Assembly (NCBI GenBank): GCA_051453625.1 | Contig: JBOZIK010000001.1 | Span: 256,321,151 to 256,378,082 of the forward strand | From: Welwitschia mirabilis | Taxonomy: Eukaryota > Gnetophyta > Gnetopsida > Welwitschiales | Direction of reading: 5' to 3' | DNA length: 56,932 nucleotides | Part shown: positions 37,290-48,309 of the stretch, piece after piece | Position numbering within the stretch: the first letter of the stretch is position 1 | Layout of the letters: each line of letters starts with the position of its first letter | Notes under the pieces: generated by a model | Told to the model about the DNA's origin: nothing | Seen by the model: the letters and a program-made list of their open reading frames with translations, nothing else | Database searches by the model: none | Translations under genes and position numbers: made by a program

Positions 37290-37690
37290 TTATTCATAAA
37301 AATGCATATGCAATACATATCTTAATAATTCAACAAATTTACATTCATGAGAAGCTATGGTCACAGTATGAGCTTGTTTGAGATTGTAGAATTCAGTAAC
37401 CTTTTGGTANNNNNNNNNNNNNNNNNNNTAATCTTCCTTAAATATATGCTTAAACACTTCCCATGAAAGTTCCACCTCATCTAGCTTTACCATCTTTGTT
37501 TTCCATCATAAGTTAGCTTTTTCTTATAACACGTAGATAGCTCAAGAAGCTTTTTCATATTCATCACATCCTAAAATGCCCATAACCTTTTCAACATCAT
37601 TTAGCCATGCTTCTGCTTTTAGTGGATCTGAATCTCTTATAAACTTCAGTTGGTTTAACTTAATAAATCTTTGAATTAGCTTCCTTATAT
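37290..37690 (-). pseudogene. Gypsy gag capsid region, decayed
   Basis: Minus-strand frames read FIRDSDPLKAEAWLNDVEKV, then MGILGCDEYEKA, KANLWWKTK, and VELSWEVFKHIFKED. After a 19-N gap they continue with EFYNLKQAHTVT and ECKFVELLRYV. This is the Retrotrans_gag pattern DP..AE.WL..IEK.F.......K...A...L...A..WW.......I.TW..F...F...Y......Q...EF..L.QG..TV.EY...F..L.RY. A stop lies before KANLWW. It is the first coding domain after the right LTR, as expected. Confidence 0.88.
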
Positions 37691-38466
37691 GCACAACCTT
37701 ATTAGGTTAATTGATACCATTATTTATTTATGAAGTTTAACCTTGATTTTCTATTTATGACAGAAAATGCATGAATGCACTTATTAGCAATTATGGATTA
37801 AGAGTGATGAAAGGTTGATTTCTATCATTATGTTACTGATTACTCCTTAAGTTCTTTTGATGTTAAATAGTTGGTGCATTTAAATTGGACTCAAGACTTG
37901 GTTGATGAAAAGGAGCCATCTGGAAGGAGTGGAAAATATTATTAGATTTAATTGATGATAGGATAAATATTATGTTAGAAGTTGAAGTTCATATGTTCTT
38001 AATAAAGATTTTATTATAATTGTTAGGTAATTAATTTAAAATAAATGATCAAGTTAATTTCTCTTCCTTACTCACAAAGGGATTTATTCTATTAGACCCA
38101 TAAGTTACTAATAGAGGTTATAATTAAAAAGCATGAGGGGACTATATAATTGATTATGTAGTTCATATAAATTATTTAAAGATTTAATTTATATATATAT
38201 ATTTAAAGGTATATATATACTTATTATATAATTATTTATGTTTTTCTTAAAATAATCAAGCTCTATAAGCTATTATATAAGATTATAGGTTTCATGAGTA
38301 AAGATCATGACCTATATTTATAAGGTAATAAAGTTTTTAAAGACATGATTAAGTAGTAATTATCTANNNNNNNNNNNNNNNNNNNNNNNNNNNNNNNNNN
38401 NNNNNNNNNNNNNNNNNNNNNNNNNNNNNNNNNNNNNNNNNNNNNNNNNNNNNNNNNNNNNNNNNN

Positions 38467-38895
38467 AAGTACTAATTATCTAATTAAGATTGCTTAGGAA
38501 TTAGAGTTAGCATGGATATAATTAACTAAAAGATTATTTAGAGGATTAAGATTATCATGGATATAATCAACTTTATGATTAACTTGATCCTTGTGATTTT
38601 TATAGCTATAACTATTTGGTAACTAGGATTATTAACTGTATGGTTATTAGTTTAGCATGAATGTAATTTATTTAATCATTTATGAATTAGGATCATCATG
38701 GATATAATTAAATTCATGATTATTTAAGGATTAAGGTTACTAAAAATATGATTAATTTTATTTTTGCTTAGGAAATGGGGATTAACTTAGATATAACTAA
38801 CTTTAAGATGAATCATAAAATAGGATTTTAATAGGTATAATTAACTTCATGACTATTTGGTAATTAAGGTAATTATAAATGTAATTAATTCTATA
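38467..38895. repeat. Degenerate minisatellite, unit about 45-50 bp
   Basis: Imperfect repeats of GGATTAAGATTATCATGGAT followed by ATAATTAACTTNATGATTAT-like sequence recur about eight times, interrupted by drift. Its left end (TAATTATCTAATTAAGATTG) resembles the left LTR near 28995-29015 (TAATTACTCTAATTAAGCAT). The array therefore probably lies within the start of the right LTR, whose first bases would be in the 100-N gap just before. Confidence 0.65.
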
Positions 38896-40484
38896 NNNNN
38901 NNNNNNNNNNNNNNNNNNNNNNNNNNNNNNNNNNNNNNNNNNNNNNNNNNNNNNNNNNNNNNNNNNNNNNNNNNNNNNNNNNNNNNNNNNNNNNNNNNNN
39001 NNNNNNNNNNNNNNNNNNNNNNNNNNNNNNNNNNNNNNNNNNNNNNNNNNNNNNNNNNNNNNNNNNNNNNNNNNNNNNNNNNNNNNNNNNNNNNNNNNNN
39101 NNNNNNNNNNNNNNNNNNNNNNNNNNNNNNNNNNNNNNNNNNNNNNNNNNNNNNNNNNNNNNNNNNNNNNNNNNNNNNNNNNNNNNNNNNNNNNNNNNNN
39201 NNNNNNNNNNNNNNNNNNNNNNNNNNNNNNNNNNNNNNNNNNNNNNNNNNNNNNNNNNNNNNNNNNNNNNNNNNNNNNNNNNNNNNNNNNNNNNNNNNNN
39301 NNNNNNNNNNNNNNNNNNNNATTACATACAATAAATAAGTTTTAGAATAGTACCTAACCAATATAATAATGGCATTCCAACTCAATATCTGGCCATCCTC
39401 CACATGTGATTTAATTCTACTTTAGGTTCTAAACTATGCAAACATGGCTAGGCTTAACTCTATAGGCCTAAACTTCACCTCGATATACCCCAATATATGT
39501 GGTAGGTGCTACATGAGATGGATGCATGCTTACAAATGACCCTTGCTTTCTTGAAGCATCTCAAGTTGGTGCAACATAATTCTTTAATGCCAAGGGCTTG
39601 AGCTATTAAGTCAGAGTAAGTCTGTACATGGGTAGAGCAAGAGAGTGATGATTAAATCCACTTCCAAAAGGTTTTATCAATAAAAGTGCAATGAAACCCA
39701 CCTTAGTGATGAAATCCAAGTATAAGGATGAATAATTATTGATATTATCTTAGTTTAGTTAAATGAATACACCATACAAATGCAAGAATACAATTATGTG
39801 GATATTTAATGGATTGTTTACCTAGTAGAAATAATTCTAATCATCATTGGGTTTATTTTATGAAAACAATCATATAGAAGAAAAATATAGTATATAGGCA
39901 TCATTTTGATTTTATATAAAGGAAAAATCATAAATTTTTAAAGCATAATAGTAAAAATAAATTTAAGAAAACATCCCTTTATTTTTCTACATTACAGTAA
40001 TTCTTTTCAAATAAGGCACATTAATACATCCAAGGTCTATCGTAAAAAGATACTTCATTTAGGGGACTAAGTCAACTTCTAAACCCCCTTTTTAAATTCC
40101 AAATATCTATATTATAATCAAGTTAATTAATTGGATTACATAATTTTGGATTTATTAAGTAGACAAACCTAACATTTATACTTGAAATGCAAGATAAGGA
40201 CATAAATATTAATAAATAGTATATAAAAATGATAAACAAATAAATGTAAGTTAACTATAAATCATATATAATATTTAAAATATTTTCATGCTTGTATTAT
40301 ATAATTATTTACAGATTTTCTTAGCTTTTAAAAGGCACTGCAACTAAAAATTTTTAATTAATGATTTAAAAATGTAAAAATAAATTAGAATTAATTTTCT
40401 TAAACTAGACTCATCATATTACCCCTAAAAACTAATTTTATTAAATCTAAATTGGTATAAACACATTTCGTAAGGTCAAAATTT

Positions 40485-41478
40485 GACTATTAAAACTGCC
40501 TAAATTGAGAGTTACTAAAATAATATTGTTTACTAAAATGGCTATAACGTTTAATCTATTTGGTTTTTTTAAATGAATAAATACTTTTTGGAAATATTAT
40601 TATATTTTATATAGTTTAGAGTATTTAATGTTTATATGGAACAGCTTGTTAATCTTAAAAACTAAGATGCTTTGCTTCTTGTTTTTTGCTTGAATTTTTA
40701 AGTTATTTTCATAAAATAAATCTTAAAAATCATTTTGCTCTTATAAAATTACTATTTTAAAACTTTTAAATTCTTAACATGATTCAAACCAACAAAAAAT
40801 TTCATAAAGTTTTTCTTAAATGAGTTATGGCTTTGTTAAGTTATGCTTTACTTTTGGGAAAAAGTAAACTTCAACTAAACTAAGGAAAAGAAAACTCATA
40901 CTAATTTATAGAGATAAAAANNNNNNNNNNNNNNNNNNNNNNNNNNNNNNNNNNNNNNNNNNNNNNNNNNNNNNNNNNNNNNNNNNNNNNNNNNNNNNNN
41001 NNNNNNNNNNNNNNNNNNNNTTAAACTATAAAAACTACCTAAGTTTCAGAATTGCTAAACTAATACCCTTTACTAAAATAATCATAACGTTTAATCTACT
41101 TAGACTTTTTCAATGAGTAATTAATTTTTTGAAAGATTATTAAATTCTCTATAGGCTGGATTACTTAATTATTATCCACAACATTATATAAATTTTTAAA
41201 ATTGAGACTTTTTTCTTGCTATTTTTTGCTTGTATTTTTTGAGTTATTTTCATAAAATAAATTTTAAAAATTATTTTACTCTCAAAAAAATTACTGTTTT
41301 TAAAATTTTAAATTCCTAACATGATTATGAACCTACAACAAAAATTCATAAAGTTTTACTTATCATTAACTCAGTTATAACTCTCTTAAGTTGTGCTTCA
41401 CTTTTGGGGGAAAAAGTACACTTTAACTCAACTAAGAACAAGAGAAGTTATACTAACTTATAGAAATAGAAATTAATT
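40485..41478. repeat. Segment duplicated within the right LTR
   Basis: 40485-40920 and 41021-41478 both correspond to a single stretch of the left LTR (about 30972-31425). All three share CATAAAATAAAT and ATTCTTAACATGATT-like landmarks and the TTATGCTTTACTTTTGGG block. The two copies differ from each other about as much as each differs from the left LTR, so they are not simply two alleles of one contig end. A 100-N gap separates them. Confidence 0.8.
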
Positions 41479-43471
41479 AAAATAACTAAGAATTCATAAT
41501 AAAAATGAGTTTTAAAAATATATAGAACACAATTTTAAGTAGTATAAACTTAACTTCCAATAATAAATAATGCATCAAGTGCCATGAGCCTTAGGATTTT
41601 CTAAGAAGGAGTGCCTAGCCTAAATAGATTCTTAAGGATCAGACTCATTTACCCTAATAAGACTTTAATGCCAAGACAATGTAAAATTAATTTTATAAAT
41701 AATGTAATGTAAAACAACATGGGTACTCAAAATTATAGTGAACCCCATAGTCATTTAGTCAAAATAACCATTAAACACATAGAAGTTAAGCATGTTAGGA
41801 GGTCCCCTTATCTTAGTCTATGCTAATGGGAGGGAAAAATTATCCATTGGTAGTTCCATCAACTAAGCATATAAACAGATCCCTCAAATCTCTTCCTTAT
41901 CTTAATATTAGCTAATGGGAAGGAAAATACAAATACTACATTGATACTACAGTCATATGTATATGCCTAATGCAAGAATGGAGCTAAAATTCTTATGAAA
42001 GAAGAATTACTTGGAAGGAAAAAGATTGATGATCCTTGAAGAAGATTGATGAATTCCTAAGCTTTAAGATCCTAGCTCCAAGCATCAAGTTCCAAGATCC
42101 AAGCTGCAACTCCAAACTCAAGAGGATGAAAGATTGAGAATAAATTTTGGCAGCATAAACTTCCTTGAATGAGATTAGCTTGAGAAGAAGAAGAGGGTTC
42201 TATTTATAGATAAATGGTGTACTAAAGGTTGTTAATATGATTCATTAAAGACCACCCACATCATTTTACCCATAAGGTAAAGAAATCCCTTTCAGTTGAT
42301 AAGATTGATCAACGACAAGTTAGATGGGCTTGTATAAAAGTGATATGGACATATGAATGACAATGATAAAGATTGATCAATGAGAAGTCAGATGAGCTTG
42401 TGTAGAACTGACATCGAAATATGAATGACTAGTGATAGGATTGGTTAATAAGAAGTTATAAGAGCTTGTGTCAGAAGTGAAAGTAATGTACAAATAACAA
42501 AAGGAATCTTATTTATGACCTATGCACCTAATTTGGGTGAGTAATTTTCTTGCTTTAATTAGCAAGCTTAATTACATGCATCATTTCCTCATGCTAGTTC
42601 CTTCTTAATTCTTCATAGGCTCATCATCAATCTAAAACATATTTAAAATTCATTAGAAGAACAAATGCATCAATTTCAAAATTGCCATAAGACAAGATAA
42701 TAAAAATAATTTTTTATGCATAAAGTACTTTCACAAATATCAATAAGGATAAAAATTATGGTATAATAAATTCTACTCATGTATCCTTTTTGGTTTATGG
42801 GTAAGAGTGCATATTCTTATTCACATGTTTATACTCTTAATGGTTAATCTCATCAATAAGATAAATCATAAGAAAGTAATGTCATAATTGAAGATAAGAA
42901 AAATGTCATAATTGAATGTAAAAGAAAAAAAGTCATAGTTGAATGTAAGAAATTGTCATAGTTGAACATAGCACTCTTTTTTTAACTTACCTATTATTTT
43001 TTCATGTTTACTAAGTAATTTTAGTTTTTTTAATTTTTAGATTTGATTAAGGCACATGGATACATGATTAAAATAAAGATACTACTTGCCATTTTTGTAG
43101 ACATTTTGATTATTATTATTATTTTACACATTCATATGAATTTTTTGATTTAACTCTTTAACCATACAAATAACTTGTCTAATCATAAATAGGTTTATTT
43201 AGTGTTAAAAGTTTTATAATTATCATTATTATTTAAAATAAAAAAATCCAAATCTAAGATTATTTAATTAAGTAACCTTATGAGTACCTATAATTCAAAA
43301 TATATAATTGGCATAAGAAATATAATACATTAATTGTAAGGCTACGCATTGATTCTCATTAAAGAAAAAAATATTAACATTTGATATCAAAATGTATTAC
43401 ATAATTTAGAGACTCTCATAATCATGTCATTACATTTACTAATTAAAGACTACAAAATGTGAGAAATAACA

Positions 43472-43476
43472 GCAAC
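43472..43476 (+). repeat. Target-site duplication GCAAC, right copy
   Basis: Directly follows the right LTR end and matches 28975-28979. Confidence 0.8.
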
Positions 43477-43900
43477 GAATTTTTGGGGTTATATGGATGC
43501 TATCTTCTATTTCCTTGAGCTTCTTTTGCATGTCAGTATTATGCTTCTAGAGGAAATCCATTGGAGTATTTAAAGGTAAGATAATATGTGAGTTGCTCCC
43601 AAAAGGGTTAAAACCCTTGCTATTTAGTACCTCATTTCATGCATGTCACTATTAATGGGACCATCCATGTTACCTAAAGGAGCACTTTTCACAATATGTC
43701 TTTCATTGGAATAGAAGCACATGAAAATGTGCATGCAAGAATCATCCCAAAAAGGGTTCAAATGCTATTGCAAAGTTAAACTAGGGCTTAATCCTAACAA
43801 AAACTCCAAGCACAATTTTGACAAAAAATGAAATCACTTTGTTTGAATCTTTATTATTCAAGTTGTACAAATGCTTTTGAAAAAAATCAATAATGTGAAT
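43477..43900 (-). pseudogene. Probable continuation of the LINE 5' part
   Basis: If the chromovirus and one GCAAC are removed, the minus strand runs from here into the LINE at 28974. Just before the junction it reads KHNTDMQKKLKEIEDSIHI, an open, charged, coiled-coil-like stretch that could belong to the N-terminal part of ORF1. Stops occur upstream. The link rests on the target duplication and coding character, not on a recognised domain. Confidence 0.35.
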
Positions 43901-43954
43901 TTTTTGCTTTTCTTTAAAACACATTTACAATTTTAATACTTGGAACGTGACACA

Positions 43955-44220
43955 TGAGTATAGATCTAACTCTTGCACATCAAAATTTCATATGTTTGTG
44001 CAAAGTAATTCAATTTGATTCACATTATTATAAAAGTATGATTACCTCAAAAGAAGATCTTTTAATAGATGAATACTTGATAAAAAGTAAGGCTATGAAA
44101 GTACAAAAATAATGACAATGTTTTATTAAGTAACTTTGCTAAAGCTGTCACAAAGATTTTAGACATTCATCAGGTTCTTGCAAGCTCTCATGGTCAGTTT
44201 TGAAGATTGTGTTCTAAGAT
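43955..44220 (+). pseudogene. Class III peroxidase last-exon fragment, copy 1
   Basis: The plus strand reads FDSHYYKSMITSKEDLLIDE and then, after a stop and a frame change, NFAKAVTKILDIHQVLASSHGQF. Secretory plant peroxidases end with FDN.YY.N....KG.L..DQ.L followed by FA.AM.KMG.I.VLTGS.GEIR..C, and order and spacing match. This exon follows the distal-haem region, which is not seen here. The broken frame and missing terminal Cys make it a pseudogene. A related fragment lies at 47860-48135 with similar downstream flank, so a segment rather than an mRNA copy seems to have been duplicated. Confidence 0.6.
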
Positions 44221-44550
44221 CCTTTAAGATACTTAACAGTCCATGATCTGCAATTCAAAAATCATGTATTAGATATCACTTTTATTTAGACTACATTCTT
44301 TCTTTTGAAATAATAAGATTATGATAAACTCTTAGTATTTGTTATAAAGTTAAATATTAAACATACAATTGGGTAAGGTTAGATCATGTCAATTGAACTA
44401 CTACAAAGCTCATTGAAGGCCATGGAAGACCCAAAGACAAGTAAGAATAATCTAACTTCAAGTGTTAGACTAGATAATAGTAACCATGTTGCCTATGCAT
44501 TCATATAGATCCACGTAAGCAATGTCATTAAACTACTTCAAGGGATAGGC

Positions 44551-45238
44551 AGAAGCTTTTTAGAAACACCTAAAATGGATCCAAATCTAATGGCTACTTT
44601 GAGCATGATTTTAAACTCCTTTACTAAATCTAATGGGTCTGACAGAAAATCAAGAACCTTAAACCTAGAAAAGAAAGAACAAATGACTGAAATGGCTATT
44701 GGTTGAAATGATGAAAGTACTTAATGATGAAGTATGCTTAAAGTTTGAATCATGCGAAGTCTATATCTACTCAAACTACAAATTAGAGACTTAATTTTTT
44801 ACAAGCGCTTCTAAAGCAGTGATTGTCATGAGTATTTGAGGAAATCATAAGAGATTTGTGTAAATATTTAGAATGTTAATTCATTAATTAAATTTAGAAG
44901 CTTTTTAGGAACACGTAAAATGGATTCAAATCTGATGGCTACTTTGAGCATGATTTTAATGTTCTTTACTAAATCTAATGGATCTGAGAGAAAATCAGGA
45001 ATCTTAAAACTAGAAAAGAAAGAACAAATGACTAAAATGGCTATTGGTTGAAATGGTGAAGTACTTAATGATGAAGCATGCTTAAAGTTTGAATCATGAG
45101 AAGTCTACATCTACTCAAACTACAAATTAGAGAATTAATTTTCTGAGCCCTTCTAAAGAAGTGATTGTCATGAGTATTTTAGGAAATCATAGGAGATTTA
45201 TGTAAATATTTAGAATGTTAATTCATTAATTAAATTTG
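44551..45238 (+). repeat. 345-bp tandem duplication
   Basis: 44551-44895 and 44896-45238 are highly similar: AGAAGCTTTTTAG, GCTACTTTGAGCATGATTTT, AAAGAAAGAACAAATGACT and AATGTTAATTCATTAATTAA occur in each at the same spacing. The first copy reads openly for about 50 codons (PKMDPNLMATLSMILNSFTK), but the second is interrupted, and no family is recognised. Confidence 0.92.
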
Positions 45239-46590
45239 TATTTCTATAAAATGCTTTTATCGTTAGCTACAATCATTGTCATCTTAAGTGTTAAAGAAAC
45301 TATGATACAATACTAAGTTACAACCAAAAAAAAAAAAATTATGTGAGTAGATAATAGACTAATGTAATAAATATCCTTACTAAACTAAAATCTATTTATA
45401 TTTGATGTGCTATAGGAGCCAAATTTTGAATGAATTTATTGTCATCATTTAGGTACCTTTCTTTTTTCGTTTTTCTTTTGTTTGCTTTTCCCCCTCCTTT
45501 TGTGGCATGCGTTTTAATTATCAAAAGTTGGTTTCTAACATGATCTATTTTGTACACAGCTTTGTAACAATGAGACAGTGTCAAGGTGCAAATCATGATG
45601 GTTTTACAAGTATAAAATTTGTTTTTTAATGTATCACAGTGATGTCACAAGTGAGTCATGTTGTGAAAGCACAACTTATAACAAAAAAATGTTTAGTAGG
45701 ATTTTTAAATTCCAAACTTTTTACTTAATGATTGCATTGTTCATTAGCCTTACATTTCATTATAAGTTATAGTTACCTATCTTTATGAAAATATTTATAT
45801 TTTAAGTATTTCAGAATATTTAAACAATTCATGTTACTCATTCTGTCTAGGTTTTTAGTATTATACCTTCCACTATGTCCATTCCTTTTATGTTGAAGTA
45901 AGGCTAGTTTCATACAATTGATTATTTGTATTACAAATAATTCAAAATTAAGAGCCATTTAGATAATATAAAGATACTTAACCTTGTTTGTTTTTGGAGA
46001 AATTTTCACCAAGATTTAGGATTTATGTATTACCATATGAATTTTAATAAATGCCATTTTAAGATTTGTCTAAATTTAAGCCTAACCCTATAATTAATTA
46101 ATGGGAAGGAACGAAACATTGGTAAAGGAACCTCCATTATCATAGATGTAGACAATCAGGCTAAACCACATTTTTTTGCTTTTTTAACTCTCACGTTATG
46201 TCTATTTGGTGTTTTATTATTTGTTACTGTTCTTTGGTCATTTGTGAAACTAAAACTAAAACTAAAACTAAAATTTTTATTATGTCCATAGATATCTTAG
46301 GATCAACTACATAAGAAAATTGTAAATGGCATTAACCTACAATATTTCATCTATAGCATTATCCAAACTTCTAAGTACAACTTGAAACAAATCAATAAAA
46401 GTTATGAGCTTTGATGTTCTATTTCTTTCGTATGTCTCTTTATGGATATTCAAGAAGGGCAAGATACACATCTTCAACAACATTTTGGTCATGAAGTACA
46501 TGCTTACCTTTCTCTATAGATTTAAAGTCATCTACCTGTTTCAATCTTGAAATGTTGAAATCTAATATTTATGCTTTTTAACATAAATTA
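45239..46590. other. AT-rich stretch, only a microsatellite
   Basis: No gene recognised. (AAACT)-type repeats occur at 46247-46273 and an A-run at 45328-45339. Short minus frames (45396-45596, 45773-45958) have no features. Confidence 0.55.
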
Positions 46591-46596
46591 TGTCCA

Positions 46597-47020
46597 TTGT
46601 TTTTTTGTATATTCATTGTTTGTTCTATGTGTTTTTGCATATTTCATTTCAGTTTGATCACTTGCTTTGTTTGCTTTAGGTATTATTGCATATTTTACTT
46701 TAATTTGATGCCTAACATATACTTTATGAAATTGTGTAGGTATTTTAGTATAGTTCATTTTAATTTGATGGCCTGTTATTTGATTTACATATTATTTTAT
46801 ATTTCATTTGAATATGATGATTCTTTATTTGATCTAGGTATTTGTGCATATTTCATTTGTAATTTAACGATCTATTGTCTGATTTAGGTATTTTCGCATG
46901 TATTGTTTCAATTTGATGCTAAGAAGATATTTTATGAAATTTCTTAGATGTTTTCACATACTTCATTCTAATTTGTTGATCCATTATTTGATTAGCATAT
47001 TTTGTTTCAGTTTAATATGA
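46597..47020 (+). repeat. Minisatellite, unit about 50-60 bp
   Basis: Phrases close to GATTTAGGTATTTTTGCATA and TTTCATTTTAATTTGATG recur at roughly constant spacing some seven times with sequence drift. The 96-codon open frame over it (46597-46887) is repetitive, Phe/Cys/Tyr-rich and most likely a by-product. Confidence 0.7.
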
Positions 47021-47859
47021 TATTGTAGACAATGGGATATTGTAGGTGTGTTGTATAAAATCTTTTCTTCTTTTTAAAGATAAGGAAGAAACCATATTCC
47101 ATTATGTATCAAAACACATTTATTATATTCATTTATTAAATGTCATATGGCACATAAGCAATTTCCATTTAATTTTATGGGCAAATAAACTTACAAAAAT
47201 ATGGTAAGAACGCTACTCATTATAGAAGTATTTTATTAACACTAAAAGAAATTTGTAGAACTTTTAAATGAGGAAAAAGAAGAATGTTTGTTTAACTAAA
47301 TAATGCATGTAAACACAAAATACCTAACTATTATTTAGAGACGGATAATACCCTATAAGTCCTTATTATGAAGATTTAACGTACATAGAACTTCATTCCT
47401 CAATGCCAACCATGTATTCTCAACAAAATTAAAAAGGATAATCTAGAAACGGAGTTTAAATCATTGATTATTAAGTGTCTTAAAGGATCTTGGAACATTG
47501 TGTCCAAATCTAGTGAAAATCAACATGAAGATCCAAAATCCTTACCATAACTTTGGCAACACCATTGTGGAAAACATTGTCATTAAAAATATTAGTGTCC
47601 ATTATTCATTTGGTAGTTTTACATTTCATTAAGAATTAGTACGTGCACATAACTATTTTTCTATTGTCATATTTACATAATAGTAAGAATTGAATTGAAT
47701 TGAAATGCATGCCCATTGGCACTACAAGATTCGTGAAGTCCATTGCTTTATGCCCACATAGCTTGGATCTATCCTAGGATCTTGTGTAACTATGCCCTTG
47801 AAATTGTTTTTTTGAGTGTGTATGATCTCAAACATGCCTTTACTACTTCAAGGCCATGG
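47021..47859. other. AT-rich stretch without a recognised gene
   Basis: Nothing supported here. The open frame beginning 47743 runs into the peroxidase-like part, but its first half does not resemble a peroxidase. Confidence 0.5.
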
Positions 47860-48135
47860 GAATGTCACAATCCAACATTAATCCAAGCTTTGAAAATAAC
47901 GTTTCATAATCTGGCATCAAGCATTGGAATTTGTGAACTTAGATAACTATCTTCAATATGATGGTCGCTGTTACACAAACGTAGTCACTAGAAAAGGAGC
48001 TCTATTAATAGACAAGTCTTTCATGAAAAGTAAACCTATGAATTGGTAGTGGACATCTATGCCTTAAATGACTTTGCTAAGAGTTATGATAAACCTTTAG
48101 GGCTTCAGAATTTTCTTACTTTCATAACCTAGGAT
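47860..48135 (+). pseudogene. Class III peroxidase last-exon fragment, copy 2
   Basis: The plus strand reads HNPTLIQALKITFHNLASSI, a stop, then CYTNVVTRKGALLIDKSF and, after a frame change, DFAKSYDKPLGLQNFLT. The peroxidase template is NPTLDP.YA..L...CP...S......TP..FDN.YY.N....KG.L.IDQ.L and FA.AM.KLG....LT. Stops and the frame change make it nonfunctional. It shares with copy 1 the downstream stretch containing AAGTTAAATATT. Haem-contacting residues lie in earlier exons, which are absent. Confidence 0.6.
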
Positions 48136-48309
48136 ACATTGTTCCAAGGTCCTTAAAGACACTTAAACAACAATGATTAAAAAATCAACTATGGGCATCA
48201 TTTTTAGTTTTGTTTAGAATACTTAGTTTACCTTTGACAAATGAAATTCTCTACAGCTTTTAATGTTCATAATGAAGTTAAATATTGTACACAAGATTGA
48301 GTATCATTC

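Larger units (their letters stand above)
28980..43471 (-). mobile_element. Full-length Ty3/gypsy chromovirus, minus strand, inactive
   Basis: About 14.5 kb, bounded by TGTAACACCC on the left, ...ATAACA on the right and GCAAC duplications outside. Two direct LTRs of about 4.5-5 kb enclose only about 5 kb of coding region. Read right to left this carries gag, protease, reverse transcriptase, RNase H, integrase and a chromodomain-like end, the order of Ty3/gypsy; the chromodomain places it among chromoviruses, and the long LTRs suggest the Tekay/Del branch. Stops, frame changes and lost catalytic residues show it is dead. The LTRs differ at many positions, so insertion is old. Gaps at 29065-29568, 30633-30640, 34126-34174, 37410-37428, 38367-38466, 38896-39320 and 40921-41020 interrupt it. 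Confidence 0.88.
38400..43471 (-). repeat. Right LTR (5' LTR of the minus-strand element)
   Basis: Matches the left LTR from 39321 to 43471 and by inference from the 38367-38466 gap; the exact start is hidden there, so 38400 is nominal. It ends ...GAGAAATAACA followed by the GCAAC duplication. Relative to the left LTR it carries an extra repeat of about 440-540 bp (40485-41478) around a 100-N gap. Confidence 0.75.

Noticed and set aside
46597-46887. 96-codon plus-strand open frame
   Set aside because: It is made by the minisatellite; repetitive Phe/Tyr/Cys composition and no start context.
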